Assembly (NCBI RefSeq): GCF_014647795.1
Contig: NZ_BMPW01000016.1
Location: 1 to 64,000, forward strand
Source: Actinoplanes campanulatus
GTDB taxonomy: Bacteria > Actinomycetota > Actinomycetes > Mycobacteriales > Micromonosporaceae
Direction: 5' to 3'
Length of the DNA: 64,000 nt
Below are positions 1 to 10,851 of the stretch, piece after piece (position 1 is the first letter of the stretch; each line of letters begins with the position of its first letter). The notes under the pieces are model-generated. The model was not told the origin of the DNA. It made no database searches and saw only the letters and a program-made list of their open reading frames with translations. The translations under genes and the position numbers were made by a program.

Positions 1-1777
<1,777 letters not shown>

Positions 1778-1965
1778 GCCCTCGTGCTCCTCACGTGCCG
1801 TGCGCCCATGAACTGGCGGGGCCAGCGCACGGGCATCGGTGATGCCCGTGCTGTAACTCTATCGCCGCTGACGGTCTCCGCCGGGCCTCCACAGCCCCTC
1901 GGAGCGATCCGCAACGTTGATTTAGCCAACTTCGCACGCTCAGCGGCTGTTCCCCCACCCGAACG

Positions 1966-1983
1966 TGTACGCGTACAGCGAAA
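1966..1983 (-). promoter_or_regulatory. Candidate ClgR operator upstream of clpC
   Basis: On the plus strand these 18 bases read TGTACGCGTACAGCGAAA. They match 16 of 18 positions of the actinobacterial ClgR consensus as I recall it (WNNWCGCYNANRGCGWWS). Bases 1966-1977 are also a perfect 12-bp palindrome. The site lies about 190 bases upstream of the clpC start. ClgR is the known activator of clp genes in Actinobacteria. The match is by eye; binding is inferred. Confidence 0.4.
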
Positions 1984-2069
1984 TCCTGCCGATCCACAGC
2001 CTGTGGACAACCCTGTCCACTCCTGTGGATAACCGTAGTGAGGTTGTGGGCGGCCCGGCGGGTAAACAC

Positions 2070-2109
2070 GGAGAGGGCGCGCCGACCATGTGGTCGGGGC
2101 GCCCTCTCC
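2070..2109 (-). terminator. Strong hairpin terminator after lsr2
   Basis: GGAGAGGGCGC (2070-2080) pairs perfectly with 2099-2109, and CCGACCA (2082-2088) pairs with TGGTCGG (2091-2097). The result is an 18-bp stem with one mismatch and a tiny loop. It begins 15 bases past the lsr2 stop and has no U-tract, as is common in high-GC actinobacteria. Confidence 0.75.
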
Positions 2110-2124
2110 GGGGTGGAACCGTGA

Positions 2125-2481
2125 TCAGGCCCGGCCGGGGCCCTTCTGGTGGAACTCGTCGACGATCTCCTGCGGGATGCGGCCGCGGTCGGAGATGTCC
2201 TTGCCCGACTTCTTGGCCCACTCGCGGATCGCCTTGTTCTGCTCGCGGTCGGCGGTCGCCCCGCCACGGCCACGCGCGGCGCGACCACCCACCACGACGC
2301 CGCCCCGGGCCACCTTGGTCCCGGCCTTCACGTAGGGCTCGAAGACCTCCCGCAATTTCGCGGCGTTCTTCTCCGAGAGGTCGATCTCGTACTGAATGCC
2401 GTCGAGCGCAAACTTCACGGTCTCGTCGGCGTCAACACCGTCGATGTCATCGACCAGCTTGTGAATGATCTGCTTGGCCAC
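2125..2481 (-). CDS. lsr2: Nucleoid-associated protein Lsr2
   Basis: 118-residue H-NS-like protein that coats and silences AT-rich, often foreign, DNA and bridges DNA segments. The N-terminal half (MAKQIIHKLVDDIDG...) is the dimerisation/oligomerisation domain. The C-terminal half carries IREWAKKSGKDISDRGRIP, the AT-hook-like RGR motif that enters the minor groove. Length is typical (about 112 residues). The GTG start at 2481 has GGGAGG ten bases upstream. It follows lysS and precedes clpC as in mycobacteria. It could silence the lower-GC secretion island further along this window (inference). Confidence 0.97.
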   Translation of the reverse strand: MAKQIIHKLVDDIDGVDADETVKFALDGIQYEIDLSEKNAAKLREVFEPYVKAGTKVARGGVVVGGRAARGRGGATADREQNKAIREWAKKSGKDISDRGRIPQEIVDEFHQKGPGRA

Positions 2482-2505
2482 GCGCGGTTATCCTCCCGAA
2501 CACAG

Positions 2506-2530
2506 GTTCTCTCCCCAGCAATGGGAGAAC
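2506..2530 (-). other. Short hairpin in the lysS-lsr2 gap
   Basis: GTTCTC...CCC at 2506-2516 faces GGGAGAAC at 2523-2530, giving an 8-bp stem with a small bulge, 25 bases before the lsr2 start. It could be an intergenic terminator, a processing site or part of the lsr2 leader. It has no U-tract and is weak evidence alone. Confidence 0.3.
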
Positions 2531-2576
2531 AATAACGCCAGGAGCGCATGACCCGTCAATGGCGGGTGGGTAATTG

Positions 2577-4085
2577 TTACTCCGGGCGGACCAACGGGAA
2601 GAGGATCGTTTCCCGAATGCCCAGGCCGGTGAGCGCCATCAACAGCCGGTCGATTCCCATTCCCATGCCACCGGACGGCGGCATTCCGTACTCCATGGCC
2701 CGCAGGAAATCCTCGTCCAGCTGCATCGCCTCGGGGTCGCCACCGGCGGCGAGCAGCGACTGCGCGTGGAAGCGCTCGCGCTGGACGACCGGGTCCACCA
2801 ACTCGGAATAGGCGGTCGCGAGTTCGAATCCGCTGACGTACAGGTCCCACTTCTCGGTCAGGCCCGGGGTGGTGCGGTGGCCGGCGGTCAGCGGGGCGGT
2901 CTCCTCCGGGAAGTCCCGGACGAAGGTGGGCGCCTGGAGGCTGTCCGTCACGAGGTGCTCGAACAACTCCTCGGCGAGCTTGCCGGGGCCCCACTTCGGA
3001 TCGGCCGAGAGCTGGACCTTCTCCGCGTACCGCTGCAACTGGGCCAGGTCGGTCCCGATCGTGACCTCCTCGCCGAGAGCCTCGGAGATCGCGCCGAAAA
3101 GCGTGATCTGCGCCCACTCGCCGCCCAGGTCGATCTCGGTGCCGTCCTGGTGGGTCACCACGTGCGATCCGGACACCGCGAACGCGGCCTCCTGAATCCA
3201 CTCGCGCACCTGCGCCTGCATCACGTTGTAGTCGGCATAGGCCTGATAGGCCTCCAGCATGGCGAACTCCGGAGAGTGCGTGGAGTCCATGCCCTCATTC
3301 CTGAAGTTCCGGTTGATCTCGAAGACCCGGTCGATGCCGCCGACCACCGCACGCTTCAAAAACAGTTCCGGGGCGATCCGAAGATAAAGATCGGTGTCCA
3401 GTGCGTTGCTGTGCGTCACAAACGGGCGTGCCGCGGCGCCGCCGTGCAGCAACTGGAGCATCGGAGTTTCCACCTCGAGGAAATTCCGGCGGAACAGCGA
3501 CTCGCGCAGGCTGCGGACCACGGTGGCCCGGGTACGCACGACATCGCGGGCCTGCGGGCGCACGATGAGATCGACATAACGCTGCCGGACCCGGGTCTCC
3601 TCGGAAAGCGGCTTGTGCGCGACCGGAAGGGGCCGGAGAGCCTTCGCGCTCATCGACCAGGAATCGGCGAGAACGGAGAGCTCGCCCCGCCGGCTGGTGA
3701 TCACCTCGCCGGTGACCGCGACCAGGTCGCCGAGGTCGACCACGCCCTTCCAGTCGGCCAGGGACTTCTCCCCCACCTTGTCGAGCGAGAACATCGCCTG
3801 GATCTCCGTGCCGTCCCCGGCGCGCAGCGTGGCGAAGCAGAGCTTGCCGCCGGTCCGCACGAAGATCACCCGGCCGGTGATCGACACCGTGTCGCCGGAG
3901 GCGGTGTCGGTGGGCAGGTCCGCGTAACGCGCGCGGATCTCGGCGATCTCGGCGGTCCGCGGGACCTCGACCGGGTAGGGCGGCACGCCCTCGGCGAGCA
4001 ACCGGTCCCGCTTCGACCGGCGGACCCGCATCTGCTCGGGAAGGTCCTCGGCGGGGTCGATCGCTGGCGTGTTCTGCTCGGTCAC
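2577..4085 (-). CDS. lysS: Lysine--tRNA ligase, class II
   Basis: 502-residue cytoplasmic synthetase that charges tRNA-Lys. An N-terminal OB-fold anticodon-binding domain (about residues 60-165, [17 protein letters not shown]) precedes the class II catalytic core. Motif 2 contains [14 protein letters not shown], and motif 3 is [11 protein letters not shown] close to the C-terminus. The ATG at 4085 gives the normal family length. It sits between coaX (56 bases upstream) and lsr2. The lysine-pocket stretch reads [14 protein letters not shown] rather than the E. coli REIGNGFSELND, but as I recall the mycobacterial enzyme has the same type, so this is a lineage feature. Confidence 0.96.
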   Translation of the reverse strand: MTEQNTPAIDPAEDLPEQMRVRRSKRDRLLAEGVPPYPVEVPRTAEIAEIRARYADLPTDTASGDTVSITGRVIFVRTGGKLCFATLRAGDGTEIQAMFSLDKVGEKSLADWKGVVDLGDLVAVTGEVITSRRGELSVLADSWSMSAKALRPLPVAHKPLSEETRVRQRYVDLIVRPQARDVVRTRATVVRSLRESLFRRNFLEVETPMLQLLHGGAAARPFVTHSNALDTDLYLRIAPELFLKRAVVGGIDRVFEINRNFRNEGMDSTHSPEFAMLEAYQAYADYNVMQAQVREWIQEAAFAVSGSHVVTHQDGTEIDLGGEWAQITLFGAISEALGEEVTIGTDLAQLQRYAEKVQLSADPKWGPGKLAEELFEHLVTDSLQAPTFVRDFPEETAPLTAGHRTTPGLTEKWDLYVSGFELATAYSELVDPVVQRERFHAQSLLAAGGDPEAMQLDEDFLRAMEYGMPPSGGMGMGIDRLLMALTGLGIRETILFPLVRPE

Positions 4086-4141
4086 GGCAAGACTTCCTGT
4101 GTAGGTCTGTGCTGGGGCCCTGAAAGCCTACTCAGCGGGGA

Positions 4142-4900
4142 TCAGACGTTCCGCTCATATACCATCCGCAGCCCGATCAGCGTGATCATCGGCTCGTGCG
4201 CGGTGATCGTGCGGCATTCGTCCTTCACCAGCCAGGCCAGGCCGCCGGTGGCGATGACCGCGCGGACCGGGCCGATCTCCTCGATCATCCGCTCGACGAT
4301 CCGGTCCACCTGGCCGGCGAAGCCGAAGTAGAGCCCGGCCTGGAGGCACTCCACGGTGTTCTTGCCGATCACCGAGCGCGGCTTGGTCGGCTCCACCTTG
4401 CGCAGCTGGGCGGCGCGGGCCGCGAGCGCGTCGAAGGAGATCTCGATGCCCGGCGCGAAGGCGCCGCCGAGGAACTCGCCCTTCGCGCTGATCAGGTCGA
4501 AGTTGGTGGTGGTGCCGAAGTCCACCACGATCGATGGTCCGCCGTAGAGGGCGTGCGCGGCCAGGGTGTTGACGACCCGGTCGGCGCCGACCTCCTTGGG
4601 GTTGTCGATGGCCAGCTGCACCCCGGTCTTCACACCCGGCTCGACGATCACGCTGGGCACGTCGCCGTAGTACCGCTTCAGCATGGTGCGCAGATTGCGC
4701 AGCGCGGCCGGCACGGTCGAGCAGGCGGCCACCCCGGTGATCTCCACGGCGTCGCCGGCGAGCAGGCCCCGGAACATCAGGCCCAGCTCGTCGGCGGTCG
4801 AGGCGGCATCGGTCTTGATCCGCCAGTTGTGCACCAGCTTGTCGCCGTCGAAGGTCGCCAGCACGGTGTTGGTGTTGCCGATGTCAATGCAGAGCAGCAC
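4142..4900 (-). CDS. coaX: Type III pantothenate kinase
   Basis: 252-residue ASKHA-fold kinase for the first step of CoA synthesis, pantothenate to 4'-phosphopantothenate. It shows the N-terminal phosphate loop DIGNTNTVLA, the pantothenate-binding GADRVVN (about residue 102), the second phosphate motif VVDFGTTTNFD, and a GGAFAPGIEIS segment. Length fits CoaX, which needs a monovalent cation. The GTG start at 4900 has AGGGG upstream. It lies in one minus-strand block with panC and panD, so most of the route to phosphopantothenate is grouped here. The 64-base gap from nadC is unusually AT-rich and may hold an internal promoter. Confidence 0.96.
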   Translation of the reverse strand: MLLCIDIGNTNTVLATFDGDKLVHNWRIKTDAASTADELGLMFRGLLAGDAVEITGVAACSTVPAALRNLRTMLKRYYGDVPSVIVEPGVKTGVQLAIDNPKEVGADRVVNTLAAHALYGGPSIVVDFGTTTNFDLISAKGEFLGGAFAPGIEISFDALAARAAQLRKVEPTKPRSVIGKNTVECLQAGLYFGFAGQVDRIVERMIEEIGPVRAVIATGGLAWLVKDECRTITAHEPMITLIGLRMVYERNV

Positions 4901-4964
4901 GCCAGGCCCCTAAAGAATCAAAATCAAGACCCCTATTTTGTACGCGCAGCGACTCGCGCCGCCG

Positions 4965-5822
4965 TCAACGGGGACGGAGGTCCAGGGCGATGTCGAGGAT
5001 CGGCGACGAGTGGGTCAGGCCGCCCACCGACAGATAGTCCACCCCGGTGGCGGCGTAGGCGGCCGCGGTGGCCAGCGTCAGGTTGCCGGTCGCCTCCAGT
5101 TCCACCCGGTCCCCGACCGCGCCGACCACCTCGGTGAGCAGCTCGGGCGTCATGTTGTCGCAGAGCAGGAAGTCGGCGCCGGCCGCGACCGCCTCCTCCG
5201 CCTCGGCCAGGGTGGTCACCTCGACCTGCACCGCCACGTCCGGGAAGGTGGCGCGGACCAGCTCGTACGCCGCCGTGATGCTGCCCGCCGCGAGCTTGTG
5301 GTTGTCCTTGATCATGGCGACGTCGTACAGGCCCATGCGCTTGTTGGTGCCACCGCCGGCCCGCACCGCGTACTTCTCCAGCACCCGCAGGCCCGGGGTG
5401 GTCTTGCGGGTGTCGAGCACGGTGGCCTTGGTGCCCGCCAGCTGATCCGCCCACTTCCGGGTGTGGGTGGCGACACCGGACATCCGGCACAGCAGGTTGA
5501 GGGCGGTGCGCTCGGCGGTCAGCAGCGCCCGGGTGGGGCCGGTGACCACGGCGAGCACGTCGCCGCGCCGGACCCGGTCGCCGTCGGACGCGACCGCCTC
5601 GAAGGTGGCCGCTCCGGCCGACGTGACGGCGAAGACCTCGGCCGCCACGAGCAGGCCGGCCACCACACCGTCGGCGCGGGCCACCAGCTCGGCGGTGTCG
5701 ATCTGGGCGGCCGGGATGGTGGCCTCGCTGGTGACGTCCCGGGCCGGGGTGCCGAGGTCCTCGGCCAGGGCGTTGAGGACGATCCGCTCGACCTCCGCGA
5801 GGTCCAGACTGGGGTCGTTCAC
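4965..5822 (-). CDS. nadC: Nicotinate-nucleotide pyrophosphorylase (quinolinate phosphoribosyltransferase)
   Basis: 285-residue enzyme joining quinolinate and PRPP to give nicotinate mononucleotide, CO2 and PPi in de novo NAD synthesis. Signature segments are DTRKTTPGLR, GGGTNKRMGLYD, the catalytic KDNH, LEATGNL, and a C-terminal SVGGLTHSSPILDIALD. The GTG start at 5822 overlaps the nadB stop by four bases (GTGA), so the two are translationally coupled. Longer readings upstream run through nadB and are not the real start. nadA, which often completes this operon, is not in the window. Confidence 0.96.
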   Translation of the reverse strand: MNDPSLDLAEVERIVLNALAEDLGTPARDVTSEATIPAAQIDTAELVARADGVVAGLLVAAEVFAVTSAGAATFEAVASDGDRVRRGDVLAVVTGPTRALLTAERTALNLLCRMSGVATHTRKWADQLAGTKATVLDTRKTTPGLRVLEKYAVRAGGGTNKRMGLYDVAMIKDNHKLAAGSITAAYELVRATFPDVAVQVEVTTLAEAEEAVAAGADFLLCDNMTPELLTEVVGAVGDRVELEATGNLTLATAAAYAATGVDYLSVGGLTHSSPILDIALDLRPR

Positions 5823-7468
5823 GCCATCTCCTCGAAGGTCTGGGTCAGAGCGCCGTCGGGGGCGACGGCGTCGAGCAGGTGGCCGCGCCATTCGTCGGCG
5901 GCGGCCGGGTGGTCCTCGCGCCAGTGGCAGCCGCGGGTCTCCCGGCGGGTGCGGGCCGACGCCACCAGCGCGGTGGCGACGGTGAGCAGGTTGGTGACCT
6001 CCCAGGCCGCGGTGTTCGGCCGGGACCGCTGCTCGGCGAGGCGGGTCAGCTCCTTGGCGGCGGTGGCCAGCGAGTCGGCGGAGCGCAGCACCCCGGCCCC
6101 GCGGGTCATGGCGCGCTGCAGCTCGGCGCGGATCGCCGGGTCGGCGACCCAGGCCGGGCCGGACGTGGCGGCCCGGACCGGCTCGGCCTGCGGGGGCAGC
6201 TCCCGGGCGATGTCGTCGGCGATCCGGCGGGCGAAGACCAAGCCCTCCAGCAGCGAGTTGCTGGCCAGGCGGTTGGCGCCGTGCACGCCGGTGCAGGCCA
6301 CCTCGCCGCACGCGTACAGTCCGTCGATGCTGGTCCGGCCATGCAGGTCGGTGCGCACGCCACCGGAGGCGTAGTGGGCGGCCGGGGCGACCGGGATCAG
6401 GTCGGTGGCGGGGTCGACGCCGGCGCCCCTGGTGGACGCCATGATCGTCGGGAAGCGGCCCTCCAGGAACTCCTTGCCGAGGTGGCGGGCGTCCAGGTAG
6501 ACGTGGTCGGCGCCGGTGGCCCGCAGCACCCGGTAGATGCCCTTGGCGACCACGTCGCGGGGCGCCAGCTCGGCCAGCTCGTGCTGCCCGACCATGAACC
6601 GCTCACCGGACTCGTCGACCAGGTGGGCGCCCTCACCGCGCAGCGCCTCGGAGATCAGCGGCCGCTGCACCGAGTCGGCGTGTGAAGTCACGAACGACGT
6701 GGGGTGGAACTGCACGAACTCGACGTCGGTGACCGCGGCGCCGGCCCGCAGCGCGAGCGCCACGCCGTCGCCGGTGGAGACCGACGGGTTCGTGGTGGAC
6801 GAGAAGATCTGCCCCATCCCGCCGGTGGCCAGCACCACGGCCCGGGCCAGCACCGCGCCGACGCCGTCCTCGGTGCCCTCGCCGAGCACGTGCAGGGTGA
6901 TCCCGCAGGCCCGCCCGTCGGCCGAGCGCATCAGGTCGAGCACGAGCGCGTGCTCCACCAGGCGGATCCACGGGTCGCGGCGGACCGCGGCGTGCAGGGC
7001 GCGCTGCACCTCGGCGCCGGTCGCGTCGCCGCCGGCGTGCACGATCCGGTCGGCGCGGTGGCCGCCCTCGCGGGTCAGCATGAGCGAGCCGTCCGGGTTC
7101 CGGTCGAACTCGGCGCCCCGGCGGATCAGCTCCCGGATCCGGGCCGGCCCCTCCTCCACCAGCACCCGGACCGCCGCCGGGTCGCAGAGCCCGACGCCGG
7201 CGATCTCCGTGTCGTACGCGTGCGCCTGCGGCGTGTCCAGCGGATCGAGCACGGCCGCGATCCCGCCCTGCGCCCACCGGGTGGAGCCGTCGTCGATGTT
7301 GACCTTGGTGACGACTGTGACGTGCAGACCCTGCTCGCGCAGGTAGAGGGCCGCGGTCAACCCGGCGATACCGGAGCCGACCACGACGACGTCGGTGGTC
7401 TCGGTCCAGCCGGGCTCGGCGGCCGCGAGCCGGCGGGGCAGCGCCGGAAGATCGGCGAGAGGTGACAT
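5819..7468 (-). CDS. nadB: L-aspartate oxidase
   Basis: About 549 residues; FAD-dependent oxidation of L-aspartate to iminoaspartate, the first step of de novo NAD synthesis. The N-terminal dinucleotide-binding VVVVGSGIAGLTAALYL lies near residue 28. An SxRWAQGGIAAV substrate segment, HADRIVHAGGDATG and the active-site GGVRTDLHGRTSIDGLYACGE region follow. The C-terminal helical domain resembles fumarate-reductase flavoproteins. I chose the ATG at 7468 (MSPLADLPALPRR). An ATG at 7528 would add 20 residues without an SD. It is coupled to nadC downstream. The product would need NadA, encoded elsewhere. Confidence 0.95.
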   Translation of the reverse strand: MSPLADLPALPRRLAAAEPGWTETTDVVVVGSGIAGLTAALYLREQGLHVTVVTKVNIDDGSTRWAQGGIAAVLDPLDTPQAHAYDTEIAGVGLCDPAAVRVLVEEGPARIRELIRRGAEFDRNPDGSLMLTREGGHRADRIVHAGGDATGAEVQRALHAAVRRDPWIRLVEHALVLDLMRSADGRACGITLHVLGEGTEDGVGAVLARAVVLATGGMGQIFSSTTNPSVSTGDGVALALRAGAAVTDVEFVQFHPTSFVTSHADSVQRPLISEALRGEGAHLVDESGERFMVGQHELAELAPRDVVAKGIYRVLRATGADHVYLDARHLGKEFLEGRFPTIMASTRGAGVDPATDLIPVAPAAHYASGGVRTDLHGRTSIDGLYACGEVACTGVHGANRLASNSLLEGLVFARRIADDIARELPPQAEPVRAATSGPAWVADPAIRAELQRAMTRGAGVLRSADSLATAAKELTRLAEQRSRPNTAAWEVTNLLTVATALVASARTRRETRGCHWREDHPAAADEWRGHLLDAVAPDGALTQTFEEMA

Positions 7469-7530
7469 GTGTTTCAGTACACTCCGCCCCCACGAACCGG
7501 TCGAGCCGGGGGCACCCGCAGTGGTCATGG

Positions 7531-8436
7531 TTACTTGTACTGGACCGGGAGGGCCTTCGTCCCCTTGCCCTTGAGCGAGGTGGTCAGATCGGACCCCTCC
7601 ATCCACAGATAGCAGCGGACCCCGTGGTCACCCTGCGCCCACACGTCGGCGTTGCCCGGCAGCGACACCACCCCGGTCCGGTACTGCAGGTTGGCGTCGA
7701 CCGGCACCCCGACATACTCCGCGGCCACCTCGCGGCAGCCGTCGTGGAACTTCTCCCAGTCGGCGTCATCCTTGGGGTACGGGGTCCCGGCCGGGGCGGT
7801 CCAGATCCCGACGAACTCGGCGTTGTGCGTGTCCGTGCACTTCTTGGACGGCATGCTGCTGATCGCCCCGGCGTCGTCCAGCTTGATGGCGTAGCAGGCG
7901 AGCAGCAGATCGGAGGTCTTGGAGGCGAGCGCGCCACGGAGGCTGCCGGACCGCCGGGCCAGGGCGCCGTCGTTCTCGATCGAGTCGAGTTCCACCAGCT
8001 CGCAGCGGAACCAGCGGGCGCCGCCCTTCCACGCGGCGGGCGAGGGGTGGGTGACGCCGATCCAGAGCCGGGCGTCGCGCCAGGGGCCACCGACGTACGC
8101 GGAGGTCTTCTTGTCGCACTCCTTGTAGGCCGCCCGTGCGGCGGCCGACGTGCCGGCCGGTGGCTCGGCGGCGTCCGCGGCGGGCTTGGGGTATTCGCCG
8201 ACGTGCACGGTCTCGGTGCGGTGCTCGACGGCGCAGTCGACCTCTTCGTAGGTGGAGCGCGGCCCGGAGACGGCGAAGTTGGAGAGATGGCACGTCTCGG
8301 CGGTCGGTACGAACCCGGTGGCCGGGGCCATCGCGCCCCAGTCGTTGGTCAGATCACCGTCGATGTCCCGGCCCGCGCCGCAGCCGGCCGCACAGAGCAG
8401 GGCGGCGATTCCTGAGACACACAGGCGGAATCGCAT
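7531..8436 (-). CDS. Septum-formation-type lipoprotein
   Basis: 301-residue predicted exported lipoprotein. A short signal sequence ends in ALLCAAGC, an imperfect lipobox with Ala at -3. The mature part has two related cysteine-containing halves. The first has CHLSNFAVSG followed by a Cys-x3-His-x3-Glu arrangement near ETVHVGEYP, the pattern of the actinobacterial Septum_form domain. The second has THNAEFVGIW and ends in GVRCYLWMEGS. The molecular role is unknown; Septum_form proteins have been tied to division or envelope functions. The start at 8436 has a clear SD (GGGAGG, nine bases away), but that SD lies inside a 13-bp stem (see 8446-8512). Membership of the pan/nad operon does not by itself imply a metabolic role. 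Confidence 0.75.
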   Translation of the reverse strand: MRFRLCVSGIAALLCAAGCGAGRDIDGDLTNDWGAMAPATGFVPTAETCHLSNFAVSGPRSTYEEVDCAVEHRTETVHVGEYPKPAADAAEPPAGTSAAARAAYKECDKKTSAYVGGPWRDARLWIGVTHPSPAAWKGGARWFRCELVELDSIENDGALARRSGSLRGALASKTSDLLLACYAIKLDDAGAISSMPSKKCTDTHNAEFVGIWTAPAGTPYPKDDADWEKFHDGCREVAAEYVGVPVDANLQYRTGVVSLPGNADVWAQGDHGVRCYLWMEGSDLTTSLKGKGTKALPVQYK

Positions 8437-8445
8437 GAGCCCGTG

Positions 8446-8512
8446 CCTCCCGAGCAGCTCAGTGACATTATCCGATTTGCCGACTATATGGGCATCGGTG
8501 CTGCTCGGGAGG
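8446..8512 (-). promoter_or_regulatory. Long-range hairpin that sequesters the lipoprotein SD
   Basis: CCTCCCGAGCAGC at 8446-8458 and its exact complement at 8500-8512 form a perfect 13-bp inverted repeat around 41 bases. In the minus-strand transcript the 3' arm ends in GGGAGG, the ribosome binding site nine bases before the 8436 ATG. The 5' arm starts just after the panD stop. The enclosed 41 bases contain a further small stem (CCGAT/ATCGG). There is no U-tract, so a translational switch or attenuator is more likely than a terminator. Confidence 0.6.
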
Positions 8513-8528
8513 AAGGATCGGGAAAGAG

Positions 8529-8957
8529 CTATCCCACGGCCAGGGTGAGGTCGCCGCGCACCAGGTCACCGACCATTCCGGGGACCGCCTCGGCCGGGTC
8601 CGCGCCCAGCTCGACGATCCTGTTGTCGGCGTCCACGTGCACGACCCGCGGCTGGTAGGCGCGCGCCTCGGCGTCGTCCATCTGCCCGTACGAGATCAGG
8701 ATGACCAGGTCGCCCGGATGCACCAGATGCGCGGCGGCCCCGTTGATGCCGATCACGCCGCTGCCCCGCTCGCCGGGGATCACGTACGTCTCCAGGCGCG
8801 CGCCGTTCGTCACGTCGACGATCGCCACCTGCTCACCGGGGATCAGGTCGGCCGCCTCGAGCAGGTCGAGGTCGACGGTGACCGAGCCGACGTAGTGCAG
8901 GTCGGCCTGCGTCACGGTGGCTCGGTGGATCTTCGACTTCAGCATGGTCCGAAGCAT
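8529..8957 (-). CDS. panD: Aspartate 1-decarboxylase (pyruvoyl type)
   Basis: 142-residue proenzyme that makes beta-alanine for pantothenate. The self-cleavage site is the Gly-Ser in HYVGSVTVD (residues 24-25); cleavage creates the N-terminal pyruvoyl group. Lys9 and the [20 protein letters not shown] segment complete the active site. The ATG at 8957 overlaps the panC stop by four bases (ATGA). A second Met four codons later also fits the family start MLKSKIHRA. The C-terminal tail of about 25 residues is typical for actinobacteria. Confidence 0.96.
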   Translation of the reverse strand: MLRTMLKSKIHRATVTQADLHYVGSVTVDLDLLEAADLIPGEQVAIVDVTNGARLETYVIPGERGSGVIGINGAAAHLVHPGDLVILISYGQMDDAEARAYQPRVVHVDADNRIVELGADPAEAVPGMVGDLVRGDLTLAVG

Positions 8958-9790
8958 CAGGCGTTCTTCTCCAGGGTCAACGGGACGTTGTCGATGAGCC
9001 GGGTGGTGCCGACCCGGGCCGCCACCAGCAGGCGGGCCGGGCCCTCCGCCGGGACCGGACCGAGATCCGGTCCGGTCAGTTCCAGGTAGTCCACGCGTAC
9101 CCCCGGCTCGTCCGCCAAGATCTTGCGGGCGACGGTCAGGACCGACGCGGGGTCGCGCCGCGTGGCGCCCTCGCGCAGGGCGCGGGACAGGGCCAGAGCG
9201 GATCGCCGCTGGTCCGGCGAGAGATACCGGTTGCGGCTGGAAAGCGCCAGGCCATCCCCTTCACGTACGGTGGGGACGCCCACGATCTCGACGGGCAACT
9301 CCAGGTCGCGCGCCATTCGCCGGATCAGCGCCAGCTGCTGGAAGTCCTTCTCGCCGAAGTAGGCGACACCGGCCCGGGTGAGCATCAGCAGCTTCTCGAC
9401 CACGGTGAGCATCCCGGAGAAGTGGCCGGGGCGGCTCGCACCCTCCAAGATCTCGCCGAGCGGGCCCGGGTGCATGGTGATCGACGGCTGCCCATGCGGG
9501 TAGACGTCGCCCCGTCCCGGCGCGAACACCAGGTCGGCGCCCTCGGCCCGGCAGGCGGCGAGGTCCTCGTCCAGGGTGCGCGGGTACTTCTCGTAGTCCT
9601 CGTTCGGCCCGAACTGCAACGGGTTGACGAAGATCGTCACGACCACGAACGGGGACCGCTCCCGGGCCACCCGCATCAGCCGCCGGTGCCCCTCGTGCAG
9701 GGCGCCCATGGTCATCACGACGGCGATCTCCCCCGGCGCGGCGTCCAGGGCGGCCGCCAGCTCGGCCCGGGTGTGCACCAGATTCGTCAC
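8957..9790 (-). CDS. panC: Pantothenate synthetase
   Basis: 277-residue ligase condensing pantoate and beta-alanine with ATP. It has the HIGH-like [13 protein letters not shown] near residue 27, [13 protein letters not shown] for pantoate binding, [11 protein letters not shown] for the adenylate, and the KMSKS-like [12 protein letters not shown]. The GTG start at 9790 overlaps the stop of the DUF2520 gene by four bases. The stop in turn overlaps the panD start, so all three are tightly coupled. Confidence 0.97.
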   Translation of the reverse strand: MTNLVHTRAELAAALDAAPGEIAVVMTMGALHEGHRRLMRVARERSPFVVVTIFVNPLQFGPNEDYEKYPRTLDEDLAACRAEGADLVFAPGRGDVYPHGQPSITMHPGPLGEILEGASRPGHFSGMLTVVEKLLMLTRAGVAYFGEKDFQQLALIRRMARDLELPVEIVGVPTVREGDGLALSSRNRYLSPDQRRSALALSRALREGATRRDPASVLTVARKILADEPGVRVDYLELTGPDLGPVPAEGPARLLVAARVGTTRLIDNVPLTLEKNA

Positions 9791-10643
9791 GCGTTACTCC
9801 CCACCGCGGCGCGGGACAGGACGTCGAGGAGGGCGGTGGCGTCCTGCGGGCGCAGCCGGCCGGAGGCGATCGCCCGGTCGGCGGTGCGCCGGGCCATCGC
9901 CAGGTAGGCCGGGACCGCCACGGCCGGCATCCGGTCCAGGTGCTTGCCGACCGTGCCGGCGTCGCCCCGAGAGACCGGCCCGGTCAGCGCGGCGTCACCC
10001 ATCCGCAGCGCGTTCTCCAGCGCCGCGGTCAGCAGCGGGGCCAGCACCCGGCCCGGCTCGCCGACCCCGGCCGCACGCAGCACGTCGGCCGCCTCGTTGA
10101 CCAGGGTGACCAGGTGGTTCGCGCCGTGCGCCAGGGCCGCGTGGTAGACCGGGCGGGACTCCTCGGCGATCCACTCGGGCACGCCGCCCAGGTCGGCGAC
10201 CAGCCGGGTGGCGAAGGCGCGGTCCGGGGCGGTCACCCCCCAGGCGATGCCGGGAAGCCGGTCCAGGTCGGTGTCCGCGCCGGTGAAGGTCATCGCGGGG
10301 TGCAGGGCCATGCCGTTCACATCGCCCAGTACGGCCAGCCCGTGAGCCCCTGAGGTGTGCGCCACCACCGGGCCCCGGTGCAGCGCCCCGGTCCGGTCGA
10401 GGCCGGCCACCACACCGGCGAGCATGTCGTCCGGGACGGCGAGCAGCAGCAGGTCGGTGGCCGCGCGCGCCACCTCGTCGGCGGGGAGGATCGCGGCGTC
10501 CGGCAGCAGGCGGGCGGCCCGCTCACGGGAGGCGGCGGAGACCGCGGCGGCGGCGACCACCCGGTGGCCGGCCGCGTTCAGGGCTGCGCCGAGCACGGCG
10601 CCGACCCGGCCGGCGCCCACGACGCCGACGCTCAAAGCTCTCA
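9787..10643 (-). CDS. Rossmann-like / DUF2520 NAD(P)-binding protein, possible ketopantoate reductase
   Basis: 285 residues from the ATG at 10643. An N-terminal Rossmann fold with [17 protein letters not shown] precedes a C-terminal DUF2520-type helical domain ([21 protein letters not shown]), resembling pyrroline-5-carboxylate and ketopantoate reductases. It is fixed upstream of panC with a 4-base overlap. Because no other ketopantoate reductase is visible, supply of pantoate is a reasonable guess, not shown. AGAGGA lies 12 bases before this ATG. A GTG at 10704 would add 20 residues but lacks an SD. It is the first gene of the minus-strand cofactor operon. Confidence 0.8.
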
Positions 10644-10851
10644 TCTTCAGATCCAGTCCTCTTGTACGGGTACCGGTCGGACGGCCAGTATGCGCCGCGT
10701 TCACACAGCCGTAGCAATGGCGTGTGAGTTACCGCACGGGGGTTGAGCCCGAGCACCCGCTCACGCCCGGATGCGGGCGCTACGGCCCGGTGTCGCGGCT
10801 GCGTCGCGACCGCCCACGGCGGTACGGGTAGGCGTACGAAAGGATGGGTTT

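Noticed and set aside
2577-4085. Altered lysine-pocket sequence of LysS as a novelty
   Set aside because: The same ELATxYSEL arrangement is, from memory, normal for actinobacterial class II LysRS.
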